Positions 40,860 through 49,413 of a DNA stretch of 64,000 bases are shown in pieces. Below the pieces are notes generated by a model. That model had not been told where the DNA came from. It searched no databases and saw only the letters and a program-made list of their open reading frames with translations. Every line of letters starts with the position of its first letter. Position 1 is the first letter of the stretch. Origin of the DNA: SB15 sp964639245 (GTDB lineage Bacteria > Chloroflexota > Anaerolineae > Aggregatilineales > J027); NCBI GenBank assembly GCA_964639245.1, contig CAZXCU010000007.1, positions 229,497 to 293,496 of the forward strand, in the 5' to 3' direction. The translations under genes and the position numbers were made by a program.

Positions 40860-41996
40860 ATGTCCTGTTTAAGAACCATCTTCGGATTCATCGGATTTAC
40901 GCTGCTGACGGTTGGCATTGCGGCGCTGTTTCTGGCGCGGTTGCCACAAACCCTCAACCGCGAAATCCGGGAATTGGGCGGGGCAACCACCACCATCAAA
41001 GAAATCGCGGATAGTTCCTTCGGGACAGATTTTACCCAAGAAAATCAGCCCGATTTGCCGGTAGTCGTCGATGGCGAAGCCCTGACTACCAACACCGTCG
41101 GTGCTGCACCGGAATTGGAACAGGCTGTACTAGAAGAAATTTCGACAGCCGACACCGCCGAACAAGAATTTCAGGTCGAAGTGGCGGAAGTACAAGCCGA
41201 AGCAGTAACGGCATCACAAGAAATTCAACCCGAACTCACCAGCGAAGAAATTCAAATTGTGCAGGATGCGGTCACTTCGGAAAACACCACGCTGAACAAT
41301 GATATTGAAGTCGAGCTTGTCCCGTTGAATGTACAGGCGGTGACCACCCCGAACAATAGCGGTCAGGGTGGGGCTGGCACGATTGCCGGTTATGAACAGC
41401 GCACCGTTGAGCTAGAATGGCCGCGTTCATTCCGTGTCGGTGGGACGGGTACTGTTGTGGTGACGCTCAAAGCGCTGCCCACAGGCGGAATCGAAGCGGT
41501 GGCAGAAATTGCCGAAAATCAAGTCATCGCCACGCCGATTTTAATTTCGGATAACTACAACACCCACACTGCCCGCTATACTGCCCGCTTGGTTGCGCCC
41601 GATTTCACGGTGGACAATTCGCTCACCCCACAAACCCAAACACTCGGACGCGGTGAGGAAGGCACTTGGCGCTGGAGTCTCAAAGCCCCGGATAATTCCG
41701 GCGCGTTTGTTATCAACATCGTCATTAACCTTGAATGGCAGCCCAAACAAGCCGGAGTCCAGCCGATTGCCGCCAAAAATATCTGGGGGCAGGCGCTTCA
41801 AGTGGATGTCAATTACGTCTTTGGCGAAATCACCGTCCCGCAGGCCAGCACCTTAGGCACAGCGCTGGCGGTGGTCGGTTTTGCGATTCAGATTCCCCTG
41901 CTGGCGGAAATTCTGGGCGCACTCCGCAAGTTGTTATTTGGTCGTCGTCGTCAAACCACGGCGCGGGGTCGCCAACAAACCACCCGCCGCCGCTAA
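40860..41996 (+). CDS. Membrane-anchored protein with basic C-terminal tail
   Basis: 378 residues. N-terminal span (TIFGFIGFTLLTVGIAALFL), a long acidic, Ala/Glu-rich link (about 60-150, rich in E and Q), an immunoglobulin-like beta domain (about 180-320, with WPRSFRVGGTGTVVVTLKAL), then a second span (LGTALAVVGFAIQIPLLAEI) and a highly basic tail (FGRRRQTTARGRQQTTRRR). The basic tail should lie in the cytoplasm. No family recognised. It follows array protein 6 by 18 nt, so it is probably part of the same transcript. Confidence 0.8.
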   Translation: MSCLRTIFGFIGFTLLTVGIAALFLARLPQTLNREIRELGGATTTIKEIADSSFGTDFTQENQPDLPVVVDGEALTTNTVGAAPELEQAVLEEISTADTAEQEFQVEVAEVQAEAVTASQEIQPELTSEEIQIVQDAVTSENTTLNNDIEVELVPLNVQAVTTPNNSGQGGAGTIAGYEQRTVELEWPRSFRVGGTGTVVVTLKALPTGGIEAVAEIAENQVIATPILISDNYNTHTARYTARLVAPDFTVDNSLTPQTQTLGRGEEGTWRWSLKAPDNSGAFVINIVINLEWQPKQAGVQPIAAKNIWGQALQVDVNYVFGEITVPQASTLGTALAVVGFAIQIPLLAEILGALRKLLFGRRRQTTARGRQQTTRRR

Positions 41997-42026
41997 AAGG
42001 AGCCTTTCAAACGTCGTCCTTACGCT

Positions 42027-42051
42027 GTTTAACAATTTAGCACGGATACCA
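42027..42051. repeat. 25-nt dispersed element end, also at 60083-60107 inverted
   Basis: GCTGTTTAACAATTTAGCAC continuing GGATA is exactly the reverse complement of 60083-60107. It marks one border of a dispersed repeat next to the tandem repeat region. Confidence 0.8.
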
Positions 42052-42090
42052 TTTTGGCGGACGCGATCATGTTAAATACGGATAGTGTAC

Positions 42091-42400
42091 GGGTGGGTCT
42101 GTGACCCACCCAAGCTAGGGAATGAGGGCGGGTCTGTGAACCACCCAAGCTAGGGAATGAGGATGGGTCTGNNNNNNNNNNNNNNNNNNNNNNNNNNNNN
42201 NNNNNNNNNNNNNNNNNNNNNNNNNNNNNNNNNNNNNNNNNNNNNNNNNNNNNNNNNNNNNNNNNNNNNNNAGGGAATGAGGATGGGTCTGTGAACCACC
42301 AAGCCAGGGAATGAGGGCGGGTCTGTGAACCACCCAAGCTAGGGAATGAGGATGGGTCTGTGAACCACCAAGCTAGGGAATGAGGGCGGGTCACAGACCA
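42091..42400. repeat. 34-35-bp tandem repeat interrupted by assembly gap
   Basis: Units start GGGTCTGTGAACCACCCAAG and end CTAGGGAATGAGG(GC or AT). Two units precede the N run and at least three follow it. Period is 35 nt, or 34 in copies with one C missing. GGGTCTGTGAACCAC can fold into a small hairpin. The number of units cannot be known because of the gap. This lies in the 454-nt non-coding stretch 41997-42450. Confidence 0.9.
42172..42271. other. Scaffold gap (100 N)
   Basis: Exactly 100 undetermined bases, the usual placeholder for a gap of unknown length. It is inside the tandem repeat, so the true repeat length may be very different. Confidence 0.99.
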
Positions 42401-42450
42401 CGCCCGTACATATTCAAAAGTGAATGTGCATTAGGACAGTGTAGAAAATC

Positions 42451-43389
42451 GTGCCTCAAGGCCAGCGTTTAAATGAGATGCGTATGAAAATTTATGCAGA
42501 TTACCGGGCCGAATTGCAAACCCTGACTCAAGCCGCGTTGCTGAGTCCGGGCTTGCTGCCCCCGAATGAATTTAATCTGGCACGTTATAGCCTCAGCCAG
42601 CACACCCGCAATCGGTTGCTTGACCCCGATATTTGTGCGCTGGAAGATTATCTGATTGACAACAGCGCCTTGCCCGGCGGTTCCTCCAATCTTGAACTGC
42701 TACGGGCGTTCGGGGATGTTGTCGAAGGGTTGTGCCGCCGCGAGGACATGCCGTTGCAGGTGGGCTATAAAAATATGGAATGGCTGCTGGCGTGGCTGAA
42801 TATGCACAATCCCCCGTCGTTTTTTGGCGAAGACCCCGATTCACCCCTGCAAATCCTGCAAATGGCGGCAGGCGTGGGCGTGGGAGTCTGGGCGGCTATT
42901 TTTACCCAGATTCAAAGCGGCGTGGCAACCCTCTTGGAATTGTCCAACAATCCCCTCTGGCGGGTGCGCGATACGGCGGCAATGGGACTTTCGCGTATGT
43001 TAGCACTGGAATGGGAAATGACCCTGCGGCGACTGCGTTTTTACGCGATGCAAGCCAATGGGCGTGAATGGCGAGCGATGGTTGAAAGTGTGGCGCAACC
43101 CGATCTGCTACTCAATCACCCCTACCGCGTCATCGAAACACTCGATTTACAGCAGTCTGCCCTGCGCTTTATTTACCGTATAGACAGTGATCCGACAGAC
43201 TTAATGGACTCGTTGAGCCGCAGTATCGCTATCACTGTCGCGGCACTCCCCTCGGTGGGTTTTGGACAGTTGAGCGCGTGGGCGGCATGGCCTCACGAAC
43301 GGATTAAAACGGTGGTGCGGGGCAGTGTGGCAAGGTTAAACGACTGGCCAGATGCAGGAGGCCACATAACACAAATCTTAGATTCTTAG
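42451..43389 (+). CDS. Helical (HEAT-like) hypothetical protein
   Basis: 312 residues from GTG 42451, or about 303 from ATG 42478. Predominantly alpha-helical with Trp- and Leu-rich helices (AAGVGVGVWAAIFTQIQSGV, LLELSNNPLWRVRDTAAMGL, LALEWEMTLRRLRFYAMQAN), the second of which looks like a HEAT-repeat helix pair. No signal peptide, no catalytic motif. Function unknown. It converges with the next small gene with a 4-nt overlap. Confidence 0.75.
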   Translation: MPQGQRLNEMRMKIYADYRAELQTLTQAALLSPGLLPPNEFNLARYSLSQHTRNRLLDPDICALEDYLIDNSALPGGSSNLELLRAFGDVVEGLCRREDMPLQVGYKNMEWLLAWLNMHNPPSFFGEDPDSPLQILQMAAGVGVGVWAAIFTQIQSGVATLLELSNNPLWRVRDTAAMGLSRMLALEWEMTLRRLRFYAMQANGREWRAMVESVAQPDLLLNHPYRVIETLDLQQSALRFIYRIDSDPTDLMDSLSRSIAITVAALPSVGFGQLSAWAAWPHERIKTVVRGSVARLNDWPDAGGHITQILDS

Positions 43390-43634
43390 CGACGACCCCC
43401 GAAAAAACCAATCAGGCGCGTCACAAGGCTTTTGCGCTTTTTGGCCGTTTCGCTCTCCAACGTTTGAATCATCCGCACCACTTCCGGGCGGGTGAAAGCA
43501 ATGCCATTAATCAAAATCCGCCCATCGCCTAAGGTCTGGACTTGACTCGGCGCTTGTCCATAATGATTAGCATACGCATCGCTAAAGGCTTTTTCTAGCG
43601 AATAAATTGCATTGGTTGAAATCGTTGTAGCCAT
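43386..43634 (-). CDS. Small hypothetical protein with basic C-terminus
   Basis: 82 residues: AIYSLEKAFSDAYANHYG, then LGDGRILINGIAFTRPEV, and a basic tail (SETAKKRKSLVTRLIGFFGG, then RR) that could bind membranes or nucleic acids. The composition is protein-like. No family was recognised. Convergent with the helical protein upstream; the promoter lies in the AT-rich 43635-43853 gap that it shares with the divergent kinase. Confidence 0.65.
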   Translation of the reverse strand: MATTISTNAIYSLEKAFSDAYANHYGQAPSQVQTLGDGRILINGIAFTRPEVVRMIQTLESETAKKRKSLVTRLIGFFGGRR

Positions 43635-43781
43635 ACCGTCTATCTCACCACTTCTTGCTCTGAATCTACACTAATTTTTGCCAGACGAAAAGTAATTTTA
43701 AAACTTTTCTATATTTTGTGCTAAATGCGACAGCCGCAATTTTGTTTTCTGTAGAGGTGTAACAAAAAGGGATAGAATTTG

Positions 43782-43832
43782 TCTAATGTAATTAGATGAA
43801 ATATTTAACATCTGTACAATCTAATTCATTAG
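43782..43832. promoter_or_regulatory. Two TCTAAT/ATTAG palindromes upstream of the kinase gene
   Basis: TCTAATGTAATTAGA at 43782-43796 is a perfect 6+3+6 inverted repeat. CTAATTCATTAG at 43821-43832 has the same half-sites with a 2-nt centre. They are 39 nt apart centre to centre and lie 22-72 nt before the kinase start, so they fit a dimer-binding operator. TACAAT at 43815-43820 is a possible -10. Confidence 0.5.
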
Positions 43833-43853
43833 CATAATTGAGGGCATTCGGCT

Positions 43854-46793
43854 GTGGATCTTATTGGACATCGGTATCAGGTACTTGAAAAAATTGGTAC
43901 AGGCGGGATGGGAACGGTCTATCGGGTGCATGACCGTCTGCGTGGGCAAATTGTGGCGCTCAAAATGGTCGAGATTCCCTCAGAGGATAGACGGGATACC
44001 CGCGAAATGAATCTTGCTTTGGCGCGTGAATTTAAAACCCTTTCCAGCCTGCGCCATCCGAACATTGTCACCGTTTTGGATTATGGCTTTCATGAGCAGC
44101 AACCTTTTTTTACGATGGAGTATCTGGACAAAGCACATCCCATCGACAAAGCCGTGGCAGGACTATCGTCTTACGGCAGGGTAGCCCTGCTTGCCGAAAT
44201 GCTGCAAGCGCTGCGCTATCTCCACCAACGGCAGGTGCTGCATTGTGACCTTAAGCCAAGCAATGTGTTGGTCACCCTTCAGCAGGTGGTCAAGTTGTTG
44301 GATTTTGGTCTAGCACAAAACATCCTCGCTTTGCCACACGAAACCGAAGCACCGGTGATGGGAACCATAGCGTATCTGGCCCCGGAGGTCATTTTAGGGG
44401 AAAACGTGAGTGTCTTGTCCGATTTATATGCAGTCGGCGTGCTGGCATACCGCGTTTTGACAGGCAAAGCCCTTTTTCCACCCGGGCGGATCAATGATTT
44501 ACTGTATATGACCTTGAACACCCCTCCCGACCTCACCATGTTACCCCCCACCCTTGCGGAGGTGCTTGCCCGGCTGTTGGCTAAAAAAGCCCCAGAACGT
44601 TACGCCACTGCCAGTGAAACGCTAGAAGCTCTCTGTCAAGCGGTGGAGATGGCACCCCCGCTTGAAACCGATGAACAACAGGAAAGTTTTTTGCAAGCCG
44701 CCGCTTTTGTAGGCCGCGAGGCTGAATTTGACCAGCTAACCCAGGCCCTCCAACGGGTTCAAGCGGGGCATGGGCAGTTGTGGCTGCTTGGGGGAGAGTC
44801 CGGCATTGGCAAATCGCGCTTACTGGATGAACTGGCAATCCACGCCTTGATTGATGGATTTTTGGTATTGCGTGGACAGGGGGTTGAAGGGGGCGGCTTG
44901 CCATTCCAACTCTGGCGCGATCCTCTCCGCCGCCTGATTATCACCAACGCGCTCAGTGAACAGGATGCCAGTATTCTTAAGGAAATTGTGCCAGATATTG
45001 AAACCCTGTTAGAGAAACCGGTTTCCAATGCGCCCTCCGTGAGCAGCGCGGCCTATCTTGAACGGCTTGCCATGACCATCCACACACGGATTCAATTGCA
45101 AAAACAGCCTATTTTGCTCATTTTGGAGGACTTGCAGTGGACAAATGAAAGCCTTGAACTCTTGAAGGTGGTGAGCCGCAGTCTTGCGAATCTCCCCATT
45201 TTCATTATCGGCAGCTACCGCCGCGAAGAAGCCCCCACCTTGCCCGGCAATATTCCGCACCATCAACTGCTGTTGTTGGATAAATTGAATCCGCAGGCGG
45301 TTAGCTCCCTGAGCCAATCCATGTTAGGAAATTTGGGTGGAACCGTGGTGGAGTTGCTCCAACGCGAAACCGCCGGCAATCCCCTGTTTATTGTGGAAGT
45401 CATGCGGGCGCTGGCACACGAGGCGGGAAGTTTGCAACAGGTGATGCGCCTCAAACAATTACCGCAGGAACTGATAACCAGCAATATTGAAAATCTCCTA
45501 CGGCGGCGCATTAACCAAGTGCCAGCGTGGGGACAAACGGCCTTGCGCTATGCCGCTGTCCTGGGTCGCCAATTGGACTTGGCGCTGCTACAAGCACTGC
45601 CTTTGAATCTGGCGTTTGAGGCATGGCTCAGGGTGTGTGAAACAGCGCTGGTCTTGGAGATCGTGGACGAAACGTGGCGCTTTACCCATGACAAAGTGCG
45701 TGAAGTGGTGCTGGCTGATATTCCCCCCGACTCACGTAAAATGTTTCATCGTGGCGTGGCAGAAGCGTTAGAAAAACTGTATCCACACGATATTCAATAT
45801 GCCGTGCCGCTGGCCTTTCATTGGCAAATGGCAGACGACGCAGCCGGAGAATTCAAAAACAGTGTCCTTGCTGCTCGCAATGCCTTGCAACTCCAGATTA
45901 TTGCCGAATCCACAAAATATTTTCAGCGTGCTTTGGAACTCCTTCCACAGATTACGATCACGGACGCAGAACACGCAGCAATTTTACGCGACTATGGGAC
46001 AGCTTTATGGCGTGCGGCGGATTATGTGGCTGCCAAACCGGTCTTAGAACAGGCGCTAGCGATTTATCGGAATATCGCCCATGCCGAAGGGACAGCGTGG
46101 GTTTTGGAACATCTGGGAACGGTGTTATGGCGGTTGGGTAAATATCCGGCTTCGCTGGCCTATCTGGACGAAAGTATTGCCTACGCCCAACAGCACGACG
46201 CGGTGCTGCTGGCGATGGCCTTAAATCGCAAAGGCACTTTGTATTATACGATGGGTGACTACGAACAAGCCAAACATTATTTGATGGAAGCCCTTCCAGT
46301 AGCGCGTGCGGTCAATGATGACCAAGCGCTGGGCAATGTCACGGGCAATTTGGGGTTGATTGCGATTGAAGAAGGACAGTGGGACGCAGCCCAACACTAT
46401 CTTGAAGAAGCCTTGCGGGTTTATCGCCGTCAGGGCAATGTCATCGGGCAAACCCATGCGCTGGGGAATTTAGGCCATCTGAATCGGCAGCGTGGCGATG
46501 CACAAGCGGCACGCCAAATGTATCAGGAGTCCATCGCATTAGCCCAGCGTACCAGCACCATTTCTATCCTGCTCGATAATTTAGCCGGACTAGCGAATCT
46601 CCACCCCGACGCGGAGGAGGCGGTGCGCTGGTCGGCTTTTATTCAGGCGCATCCCGCCTGCGATTCCGAAACCTTACGGATTGCGGTGGAAACTATCAAA
46701 ACACGCGGGCGGGAGTTTAGCCAAGCCCAACGCAAAAAATTATTTGCCGAAGGTGCTGCCTTGCAACTTGAAAAACTATTGACATCAGAATAA
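43854..46793 (+). CDS. Ser/Thr protein kinase fused to an ATPase and TPR repeats
   Basis: 979 residues from GTG 43854. Kinase domain about 6-265: GTGGMGTVYRV P-loop, VALKMV with the Lys, HCDLKPSNVLV catalytic loop, LLDFGLAQ, GTIAYLAPEV. The HRD Arg is Cys, so this is a non-RD kinase. Next an AAA/NACHT-like ATPase: GGESGIGKSRLLDEL (about 311) and LLILEDLQWTN (about 420). A TPR array fills about 690-940 (GTLYYTMGDYEQAKHYLMEA, GNLGLIAIEEGQWDAAQHYL). The end, FAEGAALQLEKLL, is typical of related AfsR/LuxR-type regulators, but there is no DNA-binding domain. Probably a cytoplasmic signalling switch; its start is preceded by palindromic sites. Confidence 0.93.
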   Translation: MDLIGHRYQVLEKIGTGGMGTVYRVHDRLRGQIVALKMVEIPSEDRRDTREMNLALAREFKTLSSLRHPNIVTVLDYGFHEQQPFFTMEYLDKAHPIDKAVAGLSSYGRVALLAEMLQALRYLHQRQVLHCDLKPSNVLVTLQQVVKLLDFGLAQNILALPHETEAPVMGTIAYLAPEVILGENVSVLSDLYAVGVLAYRVLTGKALFPPGRINDLLYMTLNTPPDLTMLPPTLAEVLARLLAKKAPERYATASETLEALCQAVEMAPPLETDEQQESFLQAAAFVGREAEFDQLTQALQRVQAGHGQLWLLGGESGIGKSRLLDELAIHALIDGFLVLRGQGVEGGGLPFQLWRDPLRRLIITNALSEQDASILKEIVPDIETLLEKPVSNAPSVSSAAYLERLAMTIHTRIQLQKQPILLILEDLQWTNESLELLKVVSRSLANLPIFIIGSYRREEAPTLPGNIPHHQLLLLDKLNPQAVSSLSQSMLGNLGGTVVELLQRETAGNPLFIVEVMRALAHEAGSLQQVMRLKQLPQELITSNIENLLRRRINQVPAWGQTALRYAAVLGRQLDLALLQALPLNLAFEAWLRVCETALVLEIVDETWRFTHDKVREVVLADIPPDSRKMFHRGVAEALEKLYPHDIQYAVPLAFHWQMADDAAGEFKNSVLAARNALQLQIIAESTKYFQRALELLPQITITDAEHAAILRDYGTALWRAADYVAAKPVLEQALAIYRNIAHAEGTAWVLEHLGTVLWRLGKYPASLAYLDESIAYAQQHDAVLLAMALNRKGTLYYTMGDYEQAKHYLMEALPVARAVNDDQALGNVTGNLGLIAIEEGQWDAAQHYLEEALRVYRRQGNVIGQTHALGNLGHLNRQRGDAQAARQMYQESIALAQRTSTISILLDNLAGLANLHPDAEEAVRWSAFIQAHPACDSETLRIAVETIKTRGREFSQAQRKKLFAEGAALQLEKLLTSE

Positions 46794-46805
46794 ACAGCGC
46801 GTATG

Positions 46806-46823
46806 ATGTAACTATCGTTACAT
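46806..46823. promoter_or_regulatory. Palindromic operator upstream of the MFS/ChrB operon
   Basis: ATGTAACTATCGTTACAT: two 7-nt arms with a 4-nt centre, without mismatch. It lies 16 nt before the GTG start of the transporter gene and overlaps a -10-like TTATAT (46823-46828), the position expected for a repressor site. The half-site TGTAAC/GTTACA is like sites of TetR- or PadR-type repressors in general. No such repressor gene is adjacent. Confidence 0.6.
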
Positions 46824-46839
46824 TATATAGAAAAAGCCC

Positions 46840-48075
46840 GTGATTACCAGAAGTCACTTCCCGCTTTTCACCTTGTCCCTAGATGCAAAACTGCTCTTTG
46901 GGACGCGCATCATCCGTTTACTTGCCTACGGGCTGCTGTCGGTCATTTTAGGCTTATATCTGATTGAAATAGGCTTCACAGAGCAAGAAGCTGGCGCAAT
47001 TTTAACTTTGACTCTCATGGGAGATGCTGTAATTTCGCTCTGGTTAGCAACGCAGGCAGACCGACACGGGCGACGGCGCGCATTGAAAATTGGGGCAAGC
47101 CTGATGTTGTTGGCGGGCATCATCTTTGCCTTCACCCATAACTTCATCTTGCTGACAGCGGCTGCCATTGTTGGAACAATCAGCCCCAGTGGAAATGAAG
47201 TTGGCCCGTTTCTTTCGATTGAACAGGCCAGTCTCAGTCAATTGATCCCGGATACACAGCGCACATCCATTTTTGCTTGGTACAACCTTGTCGGTTCGCT
47301 AGCGACGGCAACCGGCGCGTTGATGGGGGGTGTTCTCGTCAAACTTTTGCATCTTAGCGGTTTCTCTCTCTTGGCGAGCTACAGAGCAAATCTGCTTCTT
47401 TATGCCGGGTTAGCGATTCTGCTCGGCATTTTGTTCAGCTTCATGTCATCGGCTGTAGAACCCCATGCGCCCCAAACCACCCCCAGCCGCTTGGGGCTGC
47501 ACCGTTCACAAGGCATCGTCTTAAAACTCTCCGCCCTTTTTGCGCTCGATTCCTTTGCGGGCGGGTTGATCGTGCAGAGCTTGATGGCGTACTGGTTTCA
47601 TCTGCGATTTGGTGTCGACACAGCGACACTCGGCGGGATTTTTTTTGGGGCGAATGTGTTGGCGGGGGTGTCTTACTTAGCGGCGGCACGGTTAGCCGCC
47701 CGCTTTGGACTCATTAATACGATGGTTTTTACCCACATTCCCTCCAATATTCTGCTCATGCTTGTCCCATGGATGCCAACGCTCCCCTTAGCGGTGGGGC
47801 TTTTGCTCCTCCGCTTTGCCATCTCCCAAATGGATGTTCCGACACGCCAATCCTATGTCATGGCTGTCGTTGACCCTTCGGAGCGCTCGGCGGCAGCAGG
47901 AGTCACAGCCATTGCCCGTTCGGTTGGAAGTGCCTTTTCTCCGCTTGTCACAGGGATTTTGTTGCAAAATGTGCTGCTAAATTTACCTTTTCTGCTGGCA
48001 GGCAGTTTGAAGATAGTCTATGACCTTGCGCTGTACCGCAGTTTCAAGGCAGTAAAACCCCCGGAAGAACAATGA
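46840..48075 (+). CDS. Major facilitator superfamily transporter
   Basis: 411 residues from GTG 46840, with about 12 membrane segments (IIRLLAYGLLSVILGLYLIE, GAILTLTLMGDAVISLWLAT). The MFS signature between segments 2 and 3 is visible as ATQADRHGRRRALKIG. The later half includes FFGANVLAGVSYLAAARLAA and AAAGVTAIARSVGSAFSP, as in multidrug-type members. Exports a toxic small molecule or ion by proton antiport. Followed 18 nt later by a ChrB-like protein in an operon. Substrate could be chromate-related or a drug; not decided. Confidence 0.9.
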   Translation: MITRSHFPLFTLSLDAKLLFGTRIIRLLAYGLLSVILGLYLIEIGFTEQEAGAILTLTLMGDAVISLWLATQADRHGRRRALKIGASLMLLAGIIFAFTHNFILLTAAAIVGTISPSGNEVGPFLSIEQASLSQLIPDTQRTSIFAWYNLVGSLATATGALMGGVLVKLLHLSGFSLLASYRANLLLYAGLAILLGILFSFMSSAVEPHAPQTTPSRLGLHRSQGIVLKLSALFALDSFAGGLIVQSLMAYWFHLRFGVDTATLGGIFFGANVLAGVSYLAAARLAARFGLINTMVFTHIPSNILLMLVPWMPTLPLAVGLLLLRFAISQMDVPTRQSYVMAVVDPSERSAAAGVTAIARSVGSAFSPLVTGILLQNVLLNLPFLLAGSLKIVYDLALYRSFKAVKPPEEQ

Positions 48076-48093
48076 CACAAGGAGTTTTTTAAA

Positions 48094-48558
48094 ATGAAGT
48101 GGATTACCCGTGAGAAGGTCAAAGTAGATCGTGTGGCTTGTCCATGGTTGATTAAGCATTTTGTGGATGCGACGGCGGAATTTTTGTTCGTGCCAGCCGA
48201 CAAAGTGATGGAGATTGCAGAACGGGAAGGCGCAATTCCGTTTGATGTTGCCGGGGTTGAATTGGGACATCACGGGGCAGAATGTTCGTTTGAAGCCATC
48301 CTCAAAAAATATCAGTTGACCAACCGTCCAGCGCTGGTCTTATTGGGCAAAATTGTCAATGGGGCAGACACCGATAATGCACTCTGGAATCAGCCAGAAG
48401 GCGCAGGGTTGGAAGCCATTGCTGAAGGCTTCCGCCACTTAGGGCTGGCAGATGACCATGCTATCAACGCTGCCGAATGGATGGTCTATGATGCCCTGTA
48501 CGCCTATTGTGAGGAGGCGATTCGGCGGAATAGACCCAATGGGCTGTTCAAAGTGTAG
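48094..48558 (+). CDS. ChrB-type chromate-resistance domain protein
   Basis: 154 residues. Close to the C-terminal domain of ChrB (WITREKVKVDRVACPWLIKH, RVACPWLI core, then AEFLFVPADKV, and FDVAGVELGHHGAECSFEAI with the His and Cys ligand candidates). ChrB proteins are linked to chromate resistance, where the N-terminal part acts as a sensor or repressor; here only the C-terminal domain is present. It is co-transcribed with the MFS exporter, which supports a detoxification role. A GAG-type ribosome binding site (AAGGAG at 48078) precedes the ATG. Confidence 0.85.
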   Translation: MKWITREKVKVDRVACPWLIKHFVDATAEFLFVPADKVMEIAEREGAIPFDVAGVELGHHGAECSFEAILKKYQLTNRPALVLLGKIVNGADTDNALWNQPEGAGLEAIAEGFRHLGLADDHAINAAEWMVYDALYAYCEEAIRRNRPNGLFKV

Positions 48559-48563
48559 AAGGT

Positions 48564-49253
48564 CTACTGAATCGGTTGTTGCAAGGGCGCAACGCTGAAA
48601 ATCATCTCCAAGGTGGTGGAATAAATGACCACGCTGGCAAATTGGGTAATATCCAAATCGGTGGGCAGGGTGTAATTTTGCCCACCCACATTGCCTTTGA
48701 GCAATCCCGCATCGTAGGCCAAATCACCCTCAAACAACATGTCGCCGGAGGTCGGATTGGCGCTGACAGAAAGATACACATGCAAATCCGCCCCCTGCCC
48801 CACCTCAAAGGTGCTGTCAAAACGCAGCACACGGGTAACATTGCCATCCCCCACCAATTCCCATAGATTCACCCGTCCTTCGGCATAGCGTAGGGCATCA
48901 AATCGGGTAAATTCGCCGGTGCGGATGCGCGTCTCGGTAAATTCGCTAAAGGTTTCGACTTCAATTCCGTTACGGATGCTGTCATCGTCTTGTTCGTTGG
49001 ATGGCGCAGGTACAGGGTCGGCGAGCAGCGCGGTGACAAAAATTTCCGCTTTTTCCGCCGATTCCTGATCTAAATCCGTCAGTAGTTCGCACTGTTCGGG
49101 CAGAATCGGTTCGGGGCATTCAAACACGCGCACCGGTTCGGAATCGTTGTCTGCCAAGGGTTCGGCATACTCCAACCAGACAGGCGTACCTGCGGCTATC
49201 GCAATCAACAATCCGAGAAAAAGAATCACTCGCCAGCGAATATAACGTGACAT
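48564..49253 (-). CDS. DM13-domain membrane-anchored protein
   Basis: About 229 residues from ATG 49253; an upstream Met at 49277 is less likely as it precedes a short hydrophilic leader. Membrane anchor WRVILFLGLLIAIAAGTPVW, an acidic Pro/Glu-rich link with Cys (FECPEPILPEQCELLTD), then a DM13 domain: GEFTRFDALRYAEGRVNLWE, FEVGQGADLHVYLSVSANP and LLKGNVGGQNYTLP with a final VVIYSTTLEMIFSVAPL. In many DM13 domains that last strand carries a Cys (WCK), replaced here by YSTT. DM13 is suggested to work in extracytoplasmic redox or electron transfer; the missing Cys argues against this here. Confidence 0.8.
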   Translation of the reverse strand: MSRYIRWRVILFLGLLIAIAAGTPVWLEYAEPLADNDSEPVRVFECPEPILPEQCELLTDLDQESAEKAEIFVTALLADPVPAPSNEQDDDSIRNGIEVETFSEFTETRIRTGEFTRFDALRYAEGRVNLWELVGDGNVTRVLRFDSTFEVGQGADLHVYLSVSANPTSGDMLFEGDLAYDAGLLKGNVGGQNYTLPTDLDITQFASVVIYSTTLEMIFSVAPLQQPIQ

Positions 49254-49413
49254 CACACTTCCCTGAAACTCCGCCACAAGAGTAACGCAAAACGCCGCGC
49301 TTATCAGCAGTCAATTTTGGCAAGCGGCGAACCAACAGATTCTTTTCTCCGCCTAAAATCGTTAAGCATTGTTATAATAAACATAGAACATGAGAAAACA
49401 TGGAGGGGATGTC

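Noticed and set aside
42029..42394. Open frame across the tandem repeat and N run
   Set aside because: It is an effect of a 34-35-bp repeat and undetermined bases, not a gene.
42091..42400. CRISPR array
   Set aside because: Units are adjacent and nearly identical throughout, with no unique spacers and no cas genes nearby.
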